In this document: positions 1 through 12,547 of the stretch, one piece after another
Position numbering within the stretch: the first letter of the stretch is position 1
How the letters are laid out: each line of letters starts with the position of its first letter
From: Bagarius yarrelli
Taxonomy: Eukaryota > Chordata > Actinopteri > Siluriformes > Sisoridae
NCBI GenBank assembly: GCA_005784505.1
Contig: VCAZ01000001.1
Coordinates: 2,507,597 to 2,571,596 of the forward strand
Direction: 5' to 3'
Length of the DNA stretch: 64,000 nucleotides
Made by a program: the position numbers and the translations under genes
The notes under the pieces: model-generated
What the model was told of the DNA's origin: nothing
Database searches by the model: none
The model's input: the letters and a program-made list of their open reading frames with translations, nothing else

Positions 1-574
1 TCACATGAGAGAGTAGTCACATTTCCTGGACAGGAGCATGTGGGTCAATCATCATTATTTTCGTTTCACTCTTTCCCTTTTTTTTTTTTCAGTTCCATTG
101 TAAGCCGATAAAGACAGAGATTTTTAGGTCACATTGTAAAAAAAAAAAAAAAGAGAGAAGAAAAAGAACTCATGACTTAAAAACTCAAAAAATACAAAAG
201 AGCAGTATAATCGAGCATGGCTACCATCACTGCACGGCTCATAGCAACAGCGTTAAGCTGACAAACAAACAGAACTTATTTCTGTCCACTAGACCTGCTA
301 AGCTTATTTAAGCTCATTCTGTTGATTACAAAGCTCAATAGGTCAGCAGTAGAATTATATAAAGAGAAGAAGCCAGAGGTGTCCTGACCTCCAGCTGTGA
401 CCCTTTCATTGATCCCAACGCTTGTTTCTTGCACTGGGGTTGGGGGGTCTATGCAAAGCTTCCTAACGAACCTCACTTTACCTTCTGTTTCATTTCTGCG
501 GTTTGGCTCGGCACACAAACTAGGCTGACATGTCAAATAAACATAACTTTATTTCTTTAAGTGGGAAGAATCAG

Positions 575-640
575 AGCCGTGCACAGACATTTTGAGGGGC
601 AGTAACCCAAACAAACCTTTGGGGCCACCACTTTCCCCCC
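575..640 (+). mobile_element. hAT-like MITE terminus
   Basis: The sequence CAGAGCCGTGCACAGACATT followed by TTGAGGGGCAG resembles a common fish hAT MITE end. The other end was not found. Confidence 0.35.
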
Positions 641-985
641 TGCAAATCAATTTAATAAAAAGGCTCACAAAATTTTTTTTTCGTCAGGCTGTACCAGTCA
701 AAATGAACAACGTTCTACCGTGTGGGAGGAGACAAGTGCTGCTGATGTGGATGAACAGACGGATATGTTTGGACATGTCCAGTTTCATCCAAAAAAATAC
801 GTCCCAGACCACCTCCTTAAGTGGTTTAATCAATCGGATTCATTTACAGGACATTAGTTATTTTATTTCTTAAATAAATGCAGCTATTTTATTCAAAACA
901 AAATAATTTTTTTTCTCATTAAGGACCAACATTTGGACACCAGCATATAAACGCACGCTAACACTTCCTCTCTCTTTTACTCTCT

Positions 986-987
<2 letters not shown>

Positions 988-1038
<51 letters not shown>

Positions 1039-1042
1039 ACAC
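988..1042 (+). repeat. CA microsatellite
   Basis: An uninterrupted CA run of about 23 units is followed by ATACACACAC. Confidence 0.97.
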
Positions 1043-1569
1043 TTACTCCATAATCATTTTAGTCAGTTCAGGTCAATCTCCCTCCCCAGTGCTCATCATT
1101 AATGATGACAGATGTCACTTTCTCATCAGAAGACATGCTGATCCACCTGCCGATTTATAATTAGTGGGGGAAGAAACATGTGCTGAGGCATTCCAACTAA
1201 TGATGGAGTCATTTCAAATGAAATCAGCATGGTGATGACGATGACATTCAGTGCCTGTCTTGTTTACAGGATGTGAAGCTGAACTTACTGGGTATTTCAG
1301 TGAACACAGAGATGGAAATGTTTACAACTGAATGCCTGCTTTATCTTTTATAAAAACAGGTCTTGGAACGGATCTTTGTGTATCTGGAAAATAAGGATAG
1401 GCAACAGATACGGAACAAATAATTATAGGTTAACGGTATGACGGGTGGGATATCACTTACACTGGGGATATTTTACTAAAGCTAGAGATCCGGTTACACA
1501 GAATAGACAAATTAAATCACTGAATGGCAACCACAGTTTCCTTCAAATTATTGTCTATAAATAAAATAA

Positions 1570-1960
1570 TATTCTTTTTCTTCTTCTTTTTCTTCCCCAC
1601 AGTGAATCATCTGTCTCCACCTAACCCTATTCTCTACATCCTCTTCACTCACACACACTAACATCATGTCCTCGTCTCATCTCATCGTCTCATCCGTATA
1701 CCTCCTCTTTGGTCTTCCTCTTTCCCTTCTGCCTGGTAGCTTCATTTCTAACATCCTCCTACCGATATATTCACTATCCCTCCTCTGGACATGTCCAAAC
1801 CACCTCAATCTGTGCTTCCCTGACTTTCTCCCCAAAACATCTAACATGAGCCGTCCCCCTGATGAACTCGTTCCTAATCTTGTCCAACCTCGTCTCTCCC
1901 AAACAAAACCTCAACATCTTCAGCTCTGCTAGTTCCACCTGTCTCTTCCTTAGTGTCACT
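1570..1960 (-). mobile_element. RTE-type LINE 3' end, 5'-truncated
   Basis: The minus strand encodes a segment like the C terminus of non-LTR reverse transcriptases, with TRLDKIRNEFIRGTAHVRCF. It is followed by remnants of the RWFGHV region and a GAA-rich 3' end at 1570-1600. Frameshifts and stops are present, so it is inactive. Confidence 0.7.
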
Positions 1961-2054
1961 GTTTCTAGTTTCTGTAAAATTCCCCTATATTATAAAGTGT
2001 TTTTAAGCACTTTTCCAAAAATAGACACCAGCCCCCTGTTTACACAGTTGTACC

Positions 2055-2247
2055 ACAGGCATGGGTACAACTTGCCAACTATAGCAGGGTGGGCAGACAG
2101 AAATCCCAGGTGGGCAGATAGATAGATTTTTTACTTTTTTACTAAAAAGATACATATTGGTATACCGCTGTCTTTACCAAATTTGGATTGACAGAAGTTT
2201 GGGTGGGCTCAGCCTACCCCTGCCCATGCCTAGAGCCGACCCTGTTG
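2055..2247 (-). mobile_element. Possible hAT-like MITE fragment
   Basis: The minus strand reads CAGGGTCGGCTCTAGGCATG followed by GGCAGGGGTAGGCTG, a hAT-like terminus, and a GGCATGGGT-like motif recurs at 2058. The call is weak. Confidence 0.35.
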
Positions 2248-2944
2248 TACCACATGATGTTTTTGTACTGCTTCAACAAAATCTGGGTAAAAGTACATCG
2301 AACAACAGAAACAAGTCTTTTATTTTAGTTAAACATGCTGGTTTAAGGTTAGATAAGCAAGCGTTTTTGGAATTAGCAATGCACCAGTTACTTTCCTGGT
2401 TTGAACATTCAGACCTGAACATGTTTTGCAATCCAGCAGTTAGTGTCCGAACATCAGGAAACTCCACAAAAACAAACAGTGTCTTCAGTTTTATTTTATC
2501 TTTTCATCATTCCCAACACTGCCCATTTGAGTGTTTTTGTCCAGAGCCAGAACATTCTGTGTAAAGAAGGGCACATTACCGCACTGTTCTAAACAGAAAA
2601 AATGTCTTCCTGTACTTACACCCATGCTGATGCTGCATCCTGTAGGAAATAACTTAGCGGCAAACATATTGAGCATGCAAAAATGATAAAACAAAATCAA
2701 CCAAGCCAACGGATTACGAGAAGGATCTCCATAAACACTGCTAGGTCTGCTACATTATCTTAATTTTAAGGAAAATGGGTGGTTTAGGGGCCTTGCTGAG
2801 AAGCCCAGCCAGGGGTGTAAACTAGCCATTTTGGGCCCTATTAAGGAATATAAGGTTGGGCCCCCTATGCTACCCTAACAGTTTGGTACTACTAATAAAA
2901 TTGATTTCTTGGGGGTCCCATTATGTGTGGGGCCTTAGAATTGT

Positions 2945-3255
2945 GGTGGGCAGTGGTGGCTCAAATGGTTAAGGCGCTGAGTTGCTGATCTGGACCAGGA
3001 AGATCTGGTTCAAGCCCCACCACCGCCAGCGGTTGATCTAAAGACCAGAAACACCTGGCTTCAAGCCCCAACACTGGCAAGCCAACCACTGTTGAGTCCT
3101 TGAGCAGGACCCTTAACCCTTCCTGCTCCAGGGGCGCTGTATCATAGCTGACCCTGCGCTGTGAACCCCAACTTACTAAGATGGGATATGCGAAAAAAAG
3201 ATTTTCACTGTGCTGTAAAAAGTATACTTGACAAAATTTTTTACATTTACATAAC
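2945..3255 (+). mobile_element. tRNA-derived SINE, family B, dimeric head
   Basis: The head reads like a tRNA: a GTGGCTCAAATGGTTAAGG A-box-like stretch, then two tandem B-box-like GGTTCAAGCCCC units. The body contains GGGCGCTGTATCATAGCTGA and the tail is A/T-rich, with ACTTACTAAGATGGGATATG. At least seven copies occur in this window. Confidence 0.8.
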
Positions 3256-4837
3256 TTTTCCACACTTTAGCAGCAATATTAGGCCCAGCAGTGGCAGACT
3301 GGTGGTGCTGGTCATGGAACCTACAATCTTCTGAGTAGTAGTTCAAAACCCAAACCATTTAGCTTACCCTGTTTATTGTATGTCATTTTAATTGTCTGAA
3401 AAATGTGACAAAATAAACATGAAATAAACATGGGGCTCGGCTTAAATTTGGCATGTATCCTGCGTCGTTGCACCGAGGTTGTACACAGGGATAGTTCCAA
3501 ATGGTAATAAATTGAGACGGATGGTCGAATAGGGGGTAATTGTGGGTAATCCCCCAAGTAAACCAAGTAAAAAATTTAATAATAAAAAAAATTATTTATA
3601 CAACTGAGCAATTGGGGGTTAAGCAGTCATGGCTTGGTGGAGCTGGCCCACAATCTTCAGGTTGGTAGTCCAACACCTTAACCATGAGCCATCATTTGTC
3701 TGTTGTTTTGGTTCATGCAGAGGAACATGTGTACCCGAGGTTGGGGTCTCAGTTGCTTTTCTTATTTCCCACCGGTAAATTGTGCCTTGTTGTAATTGTG
3801 TTCATTTTTGTAAGCAAACTTATACAAGAGATGAAAAGTAGGGCAGCTTTGGCCTTTTATTTCCAGTCCACTTTTCTCTATAATGACCACTTTTCATTTG
3901 ACCTGCTTTACTGTAACTAACATCTCACACACACATACACACGTGGTACACAAGCTTTGGATTGAAGAAAAACTGTGTTGCATATTGTGATATTTTGCAT
4001 CCAATCAAAGCCGATGAGATGTAAACTTCATGACCGGAGTAACAGACCACTGCTACTGTTGCCCCTGCATGCCGTCCTACACATGCGACATACTGTGTCT
4101 GTATTTTCGATGACATATTCCAAAAACCCAAACAAAATGCAACAAAACCCAAGTACAGACGTGGTGGTGCAGTGGAACGGAACATATTGTATTCTGAAAA
4201 TGTAACAGAGCTGCCGGAAAATTATCCCAGGTTTTGTGTCACCTGTACTCAAAATTCAGGAACAATAGGAACGTGTTAGTGAGAATAAGCAGGACAATTT
4301 CAGAGAACAAACTGTTCCTGATATCTGATCAGCTCACAGACAAGAGAACTGTAATGAGCTGGGTCATCTACAGAAAGAGATTCCGTAAACAGAGAGGGGG
4401 GTGGGGGTGGAGAATACTCCCCCTTTTGTAGGTTAAAATGACAACCAATAACAAGCGAGCTTCATAATATCAATACTTCAAGCCTTCCAGGAAGTGATCT
4501 ACACTAGTTTGAAGAACCGCTTTGTTCCCGGAGAAACTTGACACCGATAAAAGTCTTTCTCAGGATCTGTTCTTTCACTTTCTGCATTGTAAAAAAGTGT
4601 TGACCCAAAATAGTCCTGTGTAGCACCCGCTTCATGCCAGGTGATTACATAAACAAGCAGCTGGGACAATCAGTTCCAGCTTAGATGCACTTCAGGGTGA
4701 GTGTCAACATGGAACAAAACACACAAGGCTGGGAGTAAAACTGGCCGTTAACCTCTGAGCAGTCGCTGAGCTTTACTTCCGGTAGAACGGATAAAGATGC
4801 AGATCTATAAACACTGGATTTATTAAAGCATTACTGT
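3256..4837. other. Non-coding stretch, little recognised
   Basis: Apart from a family A SINE fragment at 3597-3697, no exon with a recognised protein or known repeat was seen. The short open frames here lack conserved motifs. Confidence 0.5.
3597..3697 (-). mobile_element. SINE family A fragment
   Basis: It contains the family A hallmark ACTGAGCAATTGGGGGTTAA on the plus strand, and TAGTCCAACACCTTAACCAT, which is the reverse of the tRNA-like head. The middle is shortened. Confidence 0.7.
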
Positions 4838-4885
4838 GCATTAAAGGGATAGTTCACCCCAAAATAAAAATTCTGTCATAAATCA
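4838..4885 (+). mobile_element. Fish DNA-transposon end fragment
   Basis: TTAAAGGGATAGTTCACCCC followed by AAAATAAAAATTCTGTCATA is a terminal motif very common in fish genomes. Only the end is present. Confidence 0.45.
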
Positions 4886-4954
4886 CTGACCTTTGATAGT
4901 TTTTACATTTTAATTAAAATGTGCAGTTCTGTATGTAGACTTGGCTAATTGTTG

Positions 4955-5178
4955 GAGCGGTGGTGCCTCAAACGGTTAAAGCGTTGAGTTGTTGATCTGA
5001 ATGCCAGAAAGACCCGGGTTCAAGCCGCACCTCTGCCAGCCAGCCACTGTTGGGTCCTTGAGCAAGACCCTTAACCCTTTCTGCTCCGGGGGCGCTGTCT
5101 CATAGCTGACCCTGCGCTTTGACCCACAACTTACTAAGATGGGATATGTGATAAAATAAAGGCATTTACATTTACATT
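4955..5178 (+). mobile_element. SINE family B, monomeric head
   Basis: It has the same body as the copy at 2945 (TCATAGCTGACCCTGCGC, then CTTACTAAGATGGGATATG) but only a single GGTTCAAGCC unit. The 3' end is AAATAAAGGCATTTACATTT. Confidence 0.8.
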
Positions 5179-5184
5179 AATCAT

Positions 5185-5440
5185 CTTATTAAGCATCTCG
5201 GCCTCAGATGCCACTCCCACAAACTGTTGACTAAACATTTATATTCACAGTTAAGGGCCTTGCTCAGGGGCCCAGCAATAGCAGCTTGGTTGGCGTGGAA
5301 ATTAAACCCTGAAGGAGCCCTTATCCAGAGTGACTTAATAGTGACTTAAGTTAATCTTAATTATACAACTGAACGATTGGGGGTTAAGGGTCTTGCTTAG
5401 GAGCCCAGCGGTGGTAGTTTGGTGGTGCTTGGAATCAATT
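5185..5440 (-). mobile_element. SINE family A, two overlapping fragments
   Basis: GGGCCTTGCTCAGGGGCCCA at about 5255 and a second copy of the same body (TTGGGGGTTAAGGGTCTTGC) at about 5378 lie within 250 bp. The second includes the CTTATCCAGAGTGACTTA tail. Confidence 0.65.
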
Positions 5441-6059
5441 GCCCAAACAATCAGGGTGGATTTTACAAATTTTTTATTTTATTATTTATTTTAGAATAAT
5501 TCCAGGATTTTTTAAGATCCACTTTCCTGCACAGTCCAAACTCTACAATTCTTTTTGCCCTTTTTGCAAAGGTTTTGCACTTATCTCTCTACGCTCTTCC
5601 TGTACACAACAATATGAAATGTTTGCATATATTATGCATAAACAAGCCACAAATCCCGCCCTGCCCATATGCAATATTCGTTTGTCCTATCAGGACTGCC
5701 TTCACCAGGAGCACAAGGAAATAAACATTTCTTCCATTTTGTACAATAAACATCTCCCATGCCTTCACTCTGTAATTACAGTTTTGTATTTGACCCTGTT
5801 ATTATATCTGAAGGAGGACCAGTCATTACTTCTCTCTCTCTGATTGTTTATCAACAATACTTTCAGGGCACAAAACACTTATCTTTATACGCAGTAATGA
5901 GGCAACTACGAGCGAGGCATTTCCCATGACTGATTCCTGCAGTCGTACGCCGTTTCGAAGAGATTCGCGTAGAGATCAGAGGCAGGTGCACTGCAGGTAG
6001 CTTATGGTAAAAAGTGGAGAATCTTACAGGAGTAATAAAAAGTACTCTTTGCTCAACCT

Positions 6060-7642
6060 GCTCTACACTATATTCTCTACACTATAGTCTATAATCTACA
6101 CTGTATTTTACGATCTATACTCTCTACAACGATATATCTACACTTTACACTATTATCTACACTCTACACTATTATCTACACTATTATCTACACTATTATC
6201 TAAACTGTACACTATTATCTACACTTTACACTATTATCTACACGATTATCTACACTTTACACTATTATCTACACTATCTACACTTTACACTATTATCTAC
6301 ATATCTACACTATTATCTACACTTTACACTATTATCTACACTATTATCTACACTATTATCTACACTATTATCTACACTTATCTCACTTTACACTATTATC
6401 TACACTGTACACTATTATCTACACTCTACACTTTATCTACACTGTACAACTACTTATCTACACTCTACACTATTATCTACACTTATCTATCTATCTTCAC
6501 TATTAACTCCACTATTATCTACACTTTACACTATTCTCTACACTACCTACAACTATTATCTACTACTTACTACAACTTATCTACACTACTATTTCTACAC
6601 TCTACTACTATTCTACTACCACTCTACACACTATTATCTACACTATTATCTACACTTTACACTATTATCTACACTATTATCTACACTATTATCTACACTA
6701 TTATCTACACTTTACACTATTATCTACACTATTATCTACACTTTTACACATTATCTACTACACTACACTACACGATTATCTACACTCTACACACTATTAT
6801 CTATTATCACTCCCACATTATCTATTATCTACCCTTTACACTACTATACACTACACTTATCTACACTCTACACTATTATCTACACTTTATACATCTACAC
6901 TATTATCTACACTATTATCTACACTACACTATTATCTACACTTTACACTATTATCTACACTATTATCAACACTATTATCTACACTCTACACTATTATCTA
7001 CACTATTATCTACACTATTATCTACACTATTATCTACACTTTGCACTATTATCTACACTATTATCTACCCTTTTACCCTATTATCACTACACTATTATCT
7101 ACACACTATATCTACACTACACTTATCTACACTTTATCTACACTATTATCTACACTATCTACACTACACTTATCTACACTATTACATCTACTACACTATT
7201 ATCACTACACTATTATCTACACTATTATCTACACTACTACACTACTATAACTCATCTTACACTATTATCTACACTCTACACTATATCACTATCTACTCAC
7301 TACACTACTATAACTATTATCTACACGATTATCTACACTTTACACTATTATCTACACTATTATCTACACTACACTATTATCTACACTATTATCTACACTT
7401 TACACTATTATCTACACTATTATCTACACTCTACACTATTATCTACACTATTATCTACACTCTACACTATTATCTACTATTATCTACACTATTATCTACA
7501 CTATTATCTACACTCTACACTATTATCTACACTATCATTTACACTATTATCTACACTATTATCTACACTCTACACTATTATCTACACTATTATCTACACT
7601 CTACACTATTATCTACACTATTATCTACATTATTATCTACTA
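6060..7642 (+). repeat. Minisatellite with 12-bp unit ACACTATTATCT
   Basis: The 12-bp unit repeats for about 1.58 kb, alternating with 7-bp ACACTTT or ACACTCT inserts that give a 19-bp higher-order unit. Blocks near 6360-6620, 6740-6900 and 7080-7320 show many one-base gains and losses, while the rest is regular. Confidence 0.97.
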
Positions 7643-7960
7643 TGCAGTGATGATAGTAAAAATTAAATAAATTTTTAAAAAATGTTTATGCCAATACAAA
7701 ATGACCTTAATGAAATGAATATCCGTGTCCACAAGCAGCAGACAGGATGACACAATCACACTCACACTTGTCATCGGCCATCACTAGCTTGTTATTAGTA
7801 TTTCACTTGACATGCTACACACTGTTTGTTGTGTTTTGAGGGCGCCTGGCAACAGGAGTAAGCTAAGTCTGCGGTGCACGGCCGGCGCTTTGTGACTGGA
7901 CTCGTCACTCTCCCTTTCACATCCATTCACTGGCTTTTTATTTTTGCAGCATACACACGG

Positions 7961-7961
<1 letters not shown>

Positions 7962-7991
<30 letters not shown>
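7962..7991 (+). repeat. CA microsatellite
   Basis: About 15 CA units. Confidence 0.97.
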
Positions 7992-7993
<2 letters not shown>

Positions 7994-8866
7994 GTTCTGT
8001 CTGCTTCTGTAGGTAAGAACAATAGGCTCCTTCACTCCGAAGCCAGGTGAGCTGGCTGTGGAAATGATGATGAAACGATGCAAGGAACTAAAGCCATGGC
8101 AAGAAGGAACATGAAGTCAGAGCACACTGACTCGCAAAAACAGCAAGAAATATCAATGGAATAATGGCTGTTTTTTGGGTTTTTATACCACCGTCCATTT
8201 TCACCGTTTGCTAAATTGATGGCTGTTAGTTACAGCTTGTTTCTGATTGGTGCTGGAAAAAATAAAGTAGCAGTAAACAAACAGATAAATGAAACATTCT
8301 GCTCTCTGAGGCATATTTGACATGTTACATATCACTGACACACCAGTGATGGTGTGACCATGACCAAGACCATGATGTTTGTCCTGTGATTTAAGGGTAC
8401 GAATTTACCGGCTTGATTTGGGATCGTCTATAAACCATGGTGTGAAATATACCGCTCTTAATAATAACATAGATTACAGTCGGTGTTTAGTGCCGTCACT
8501 GTCCTCTGATCGCTGCTGTCTGTGCTGCCACAGTGGATCATCTGAGCCACATATTTGATTTGGCACTAGTGATTAAAAGGTTCGGCTCATTTTACCGACT
8601 TGGACCTGGAAAGAGAATTGATTAATTCATCTGTCAATTTTTCGGGGTTATTTCATCACCTGACAACCCCAATATGCTAAGGCAGTCTAGGGCAAAAAAA
8701 AAGCTGTATGCTCAACTGAATGAATCACTCTCCGAGTCGACTCGTTGTCCCCGAGTCACTTTAAAGATTTGTTCAAAATAAACAAATTGTCCGAAATGAC
8801 CCGGCACTATTTGGTTACCACCGGATGCCCTTCCCAATGCAACCACCCTATTGCCACTGCATATAT
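7992..8866. other. Non-coding stretch, nothing recognised
   Basis: It lies between a CA repeat and the first MITE. No gene, RNA gene or repeat was identified. Confidence 0.5.
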
Positions 8867-9330
8867 AGTGGTGCCTTGACTTACGAGTTTAATTCAAATT
8901 ACTCGTATGTCAAATAAATTTTTCCCATTGAAATGAATTGAAATGACATTTCGGGACCCCAAAAAAAACACCAAAATTTTTTTGTTACATGTTTTTAAAT
9001 AAGAAAAATAAACTTATGAATAACGAATATTGTATAAAAACACTACAATAGGATGTACTGGAATAAACCGGTTTTATTAAGTATAATGTACAGCATTTAC
9101 CTTGGAGATCAGACGACTCCACTTGCTAACGCGCATGTCCGAGTAGCTATCGAGTGACACACGGGATGCCGGGCGGATGTTACGGCGTTCACTGTGCCGT
9201 TCGCTACGCCAATTAGCGGTTGGATGTCTGAGGCTGTCTCATAACCCGAATTTTAGCTCGCAACTCAAAGCAAAACATCGTCCGAGAGATGACTCGTGTC
9301 TTGAAAAACTCGTAAGTTAAAGTACCGCTG
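8867..9330 (+). mobile_element. TA-flanked MITE, family E, copy 1
   Basis: It shares TIR-like ends with the copies at 13391 and 44452 (left GTGGTGCCTTGACTTACGAG, right inverse CAGCGGTACTTTAACTTACG). The body includes GTACTGGAATAAACCGGTTT and TAGCTATCGAGTGACACACG. It has no coding capacity. Confidence 0.75.
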
Positions 9331-10676
9331 TATGTTGAATATTTTACAGCAAAAATATCTTTTAAATTAATTTTAAAAATTGTCATTTATGCAGCGTCAG
9401 TACTTATTTTTTTCTTGTGCAACACAAAAACTATAATTGAGCGACATCTTCGGGGACCAATAATACTTCAGTAATTTCCCACCTGATAACCACAGCAGTG
9501 TGTGTTTTCTGAACAGCCTGTTCTAGTTTTAGTCTCGCTCGTACTTTTATAATAACTTTATGCATTATTTTAAGAAGGCTTATGGGATTTGCTTATTCTA
9601 TACTATAATAATATGTATAAAATCATCCAAATCATCTAAACAGGTTCATCTTAAAGATGTTCAGTAGACTTAAGGTCAGGGATCTGTACACAACACTTTA
9701 GTTATGCTGGTAAGGTGGTAAGATGAACCAAAGGTACAGATTTAATAACTGATAAAAAAAAATATATTTATAAAATGATAAATATCACAGACTAAAAAAA
9801 TTATCAATTATAGTCCAATTATTGGCTTTTCATTTTCAAGTCTTTCTGTCTGCCTTTTTGCCACCCACATCATCGTCTGTGCCTTCCCGAAGGTACCTGG
9901 CAACCTCCTCCTTGTCTGTCAGGCTGTCAGTGTCATGTTAGCACCGAGTGGCATCGAGCACCAGCTGTGCCAGCTCAGGCCTTTATCTGAATTCAGTTAT
10001 CGTCAAACACAAGCTAACACTCAAGCTGTCACTCATTTAACATTCACACTTGAAAGCAAAATCACTGATGTCCCTTAATTGCCATGCTTTTTTTTTTAAC
10101 TTCGGTGCAGACGGTAGATGCGTTTGGGGTCGATTAATACTTTATGTTTATAATTAAATCTCTTTCTGATCCCCTTTAATAAAAAAAGGAGCTAATGGTA
10201 ATAAAGCACGCTGTGAAACCGATGGTTTAGTTTATAGCCCGAAAGAACAGAAAGCCTTTGACAGATTTCATGCTGTATTTCTGACCTCTGATTTATATCC
10301 TAAAATAACTCTCGGATGAGATCAAAGCTCTGAAGAAGAAACATGAGGGCATATGTTCGATGGGTTAAAGGCAGGTTTATGAAGAGATCATGCTCTGCCT
10401 TAACAGAAGGCCAGATTAAGTTAACATACCCATTTACATGTCAAAAGCCTGGCAGGAGGGGGGGGGCTTTAAAGCCATACAGTTTACCCAAGATGCAATT
10501 TGGAAACAGATGCCATCACCATGATAGGCCCCAGTGGTAATAAACTAAATTGCCTTGAAGAAGTCATTGGCACTGTATGTTTAGTGATGATCCAGTGGCA
10601 TGTTAAAGACCCTAACTAAAAAAGACTAACCAATATATGTTTATAAACAGAATTCTATTAGAGACAAGTTAGTGGC
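9331..10676. other. Non-coding stretch, nothing firm
   Basis: A possible MITE fragment lies at 9641. Otherwise no coding or repeat signal could be supported. Confidence 0.45.
9641..9715 (+). mobile_element. Possible Tc1-like MITE fragment
   Basis: The stretch AAGATGTTCAGTAGACTTAA followed by GGTCAGGGATCTGT resembles the middle of the same MITE. It is short and diverged. Confidence 0.3.
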
Positions 10677-10840
10677 AAAGAGGAAGAGCGAAGAGGAGGT
10701 ATGTGGATGCGATAAACGAGGACATGAAGTTAGTGTGTGTGAGTGAAGAGGATGTAGAGAATAGGGTTGGGTAGAGACAGATGATTGGCAGTGGCGACCC
10801 CTAAAAGGGAACAGCCGAAAGGAGAAGAAGAAGAAGAAAA
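10677..10840 (+). mobile_element. RTE-type LINE 3' end, short
   Basis: It begins in the GRPKRRY-encoding area (AAGAGGAGGTATGTGGATGC) and ends CCCCTAAAAGGGAACAGCCG followed by GAAGAAGAAG. It is 5'-truncated. Confidence 0.68.
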
Positions 10841-11149
10841 CCTAGGGCTGTGTCAAAATGATATGGGAACACTTTCAGGGTCCGCGGTATGACGTACGTG
10901 TGCAAGGAAGCGACACATCACTGGCGGGTGATGTCAGTGACCAGGAAGCATAAATGGATGCATCCCGCAATATGGTAGATAAGCTTTTTTCTTCTGAGCG
11001 GATGTCCATGTTTTACAGAGAAAGCTTGGTTTCTACTAAGCTAAGAAACTGTGTCTTAGAGTGTAAATTGGTGGCCAAGCCACATTTTAGGCAGTGTGTG
11101 CATGCATGTGTGCATGCGATTAATTGCAGGCACGGACATGCATAAGCTA

Positions 11150-11715
11150 TGTGTAGCTTGTTTTGGTGTGAAGCACGGGGCTCGCAGAAGGAGCTAGCAG
11201 AGGAGGGCTTTTTGCCTCCCTCAGGGTTGTTGCTTAGGGGGGCGGGCCCACTGGGTACTTGTTTCCACCGTGATACGAGGAGGTGGAGACCGGCGCGGCA
11301 GCTGAGACTCCCGACTTCACAGGTGTTTTGTGCATTTCTTTTCCAAATGCTGGAACAGGTGTCAGATAAAATTCTGACCTGGGAGACAATTTTGTTGTCC
11401 TCTCTCCACAAGATTGGGGACCTCCAGGCTCTGTCCACTCTGCTCTCATGGCATGGTTAAGACATTCTTCCATCCCTGAACTTGGTTTGTCCCAAAAGTG
11501 TCCACTAATGTGCCAAGAAACATAGTACTGCAGGCCCTCTGCCGTCCTCCTTACCAGGATGTGGACATAAAGTGGTCTGACTACATACAACCATAGAACC
11601 AGTTGTTTGTCTGATTTGGTGCACCCAGAAAAGTGCTTCCAGCCACCAAAGAGATGATGATGGTTGAGACCATCATACCTGCTTATGAATTAAAGCAAAC
11701 TCAACGAGGGTCGTA
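11150..11715 (+). mobile_element. DIRS-like retrotransposon fragment: tyrosine recombinase
   Basis: Shifted frames encode pieces of a DIRS tyrosine recombinase: KIGDLQALS near 11413-11440, VPRNIVLQALCRPPYQD at about 11510-11560 and LPATKEMMMVETIIPAYE near 11640-11690. An NSTR tetrapeptide follows, where the catalytic HxxR-type motif (usually HSTR) is expected. Stops and frameshifts make it dead. DIRS elements integrate with a tyrosine recombinase instead of an integrase. Confidence 0.7.
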
Positions 11716-11721
11716 GCCAGA

Positions 11722-12012
11722 TTATTCCAAGGGTGTTTAGTTGGATTGGTGCACAGGGGCATTGTCAGGCCTGTAAAAGCATATAGACTTGCGCATTTAA
11801 CAATAGACAAAGCAGCTTTCCAAAAAAAAATATAATAATAATTAAAAAGGACAAAATTAAATTTATATTTGTCCCCATTGAGTAACGGTGGCAAGGAAAA
11901 ACCAGAAGAGAAACCACATGTCTACATCTATATCTAGACAAAAGTTTGAGCAAAAGCTTCAACTTTAACTGATAAATTAAATAATGTTCTACAATTGTGT
12001 GCGTTCCAACTT
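11722..12012 (+). mobile_element. Tc1-like MITE, degraded
   Basis: GTGCACAGGGGCATTGTCA near 11750 and TCTACAATTGTGTGCGTTCC near 11987 are blocks of a widespread fish MITE. The part between is eroded or replaced. Confidence 0.5.
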
Positions 12013-12343
12013 CCCTGAAAAAAACTCCCTGAGAGGAACCAGACTCAACAGAGAACCCATCCTCATTCGGGTGATAAACAGGGAGCAGGAATTATGCAGT
12101 TACACTGTGTGTGTGTAAGCAACTTAAATCATAAGTCCTTAAAGAACAGCTGGAACGTCTTTATGGCAGAGTGGAAACGTCCTCGGTCACCCTGGCGATG
12201 TGATCATCAACTGGAGGCTTTGATATCAAAGCATAAATTAAAATCTTTGTAGAAATCACAATAAATTGTAAATGTTGTTAAAATGAAATCCCCCTGGGTT
12301 CTTCGAAGCTGTGGTTGGAATTAGTGGCTAATTAAAGTAATAT

Positions 12344-12533
12344 ATTTACATGTACAGTATTTGGCAGGCCCCCCCTCTCCAGAGCGACTAACGTTTATCT
12401 CATTTATACAACTGAGCAATTCAGGGTTAAGGGCCTTGCTCAGGGGCCCAGCAGTGGTGGCTTGGTGGCGCTGGGAATCTAACCCACAATGTTTGGGTTG
12501 GTAGTCCAACACCCTAACCATAAGCCGCCACAA
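12344..12533 (-). mobile_element. SINE family A, near full length
   Basis: The tail TACAGTATTTGGCAG, body TTAAGGGCCTTGCTCAGGGG and reverse head TAGTCCAACACCCTAACCAT occur in the expected order. It abuts an RTE-type LINE 3' end at 12548. Confidence 0.8.
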
Positions 12534-12547
12534 AAATATATATTTTC

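Noticed and set aside
6060..7642. CRISPR-like array or coding repeat protein
   Set aside because: The 12-bp unit has no spacer structure, and this is a eukaryotic minisatellite. Open frames across it are low-complexity artefacts.
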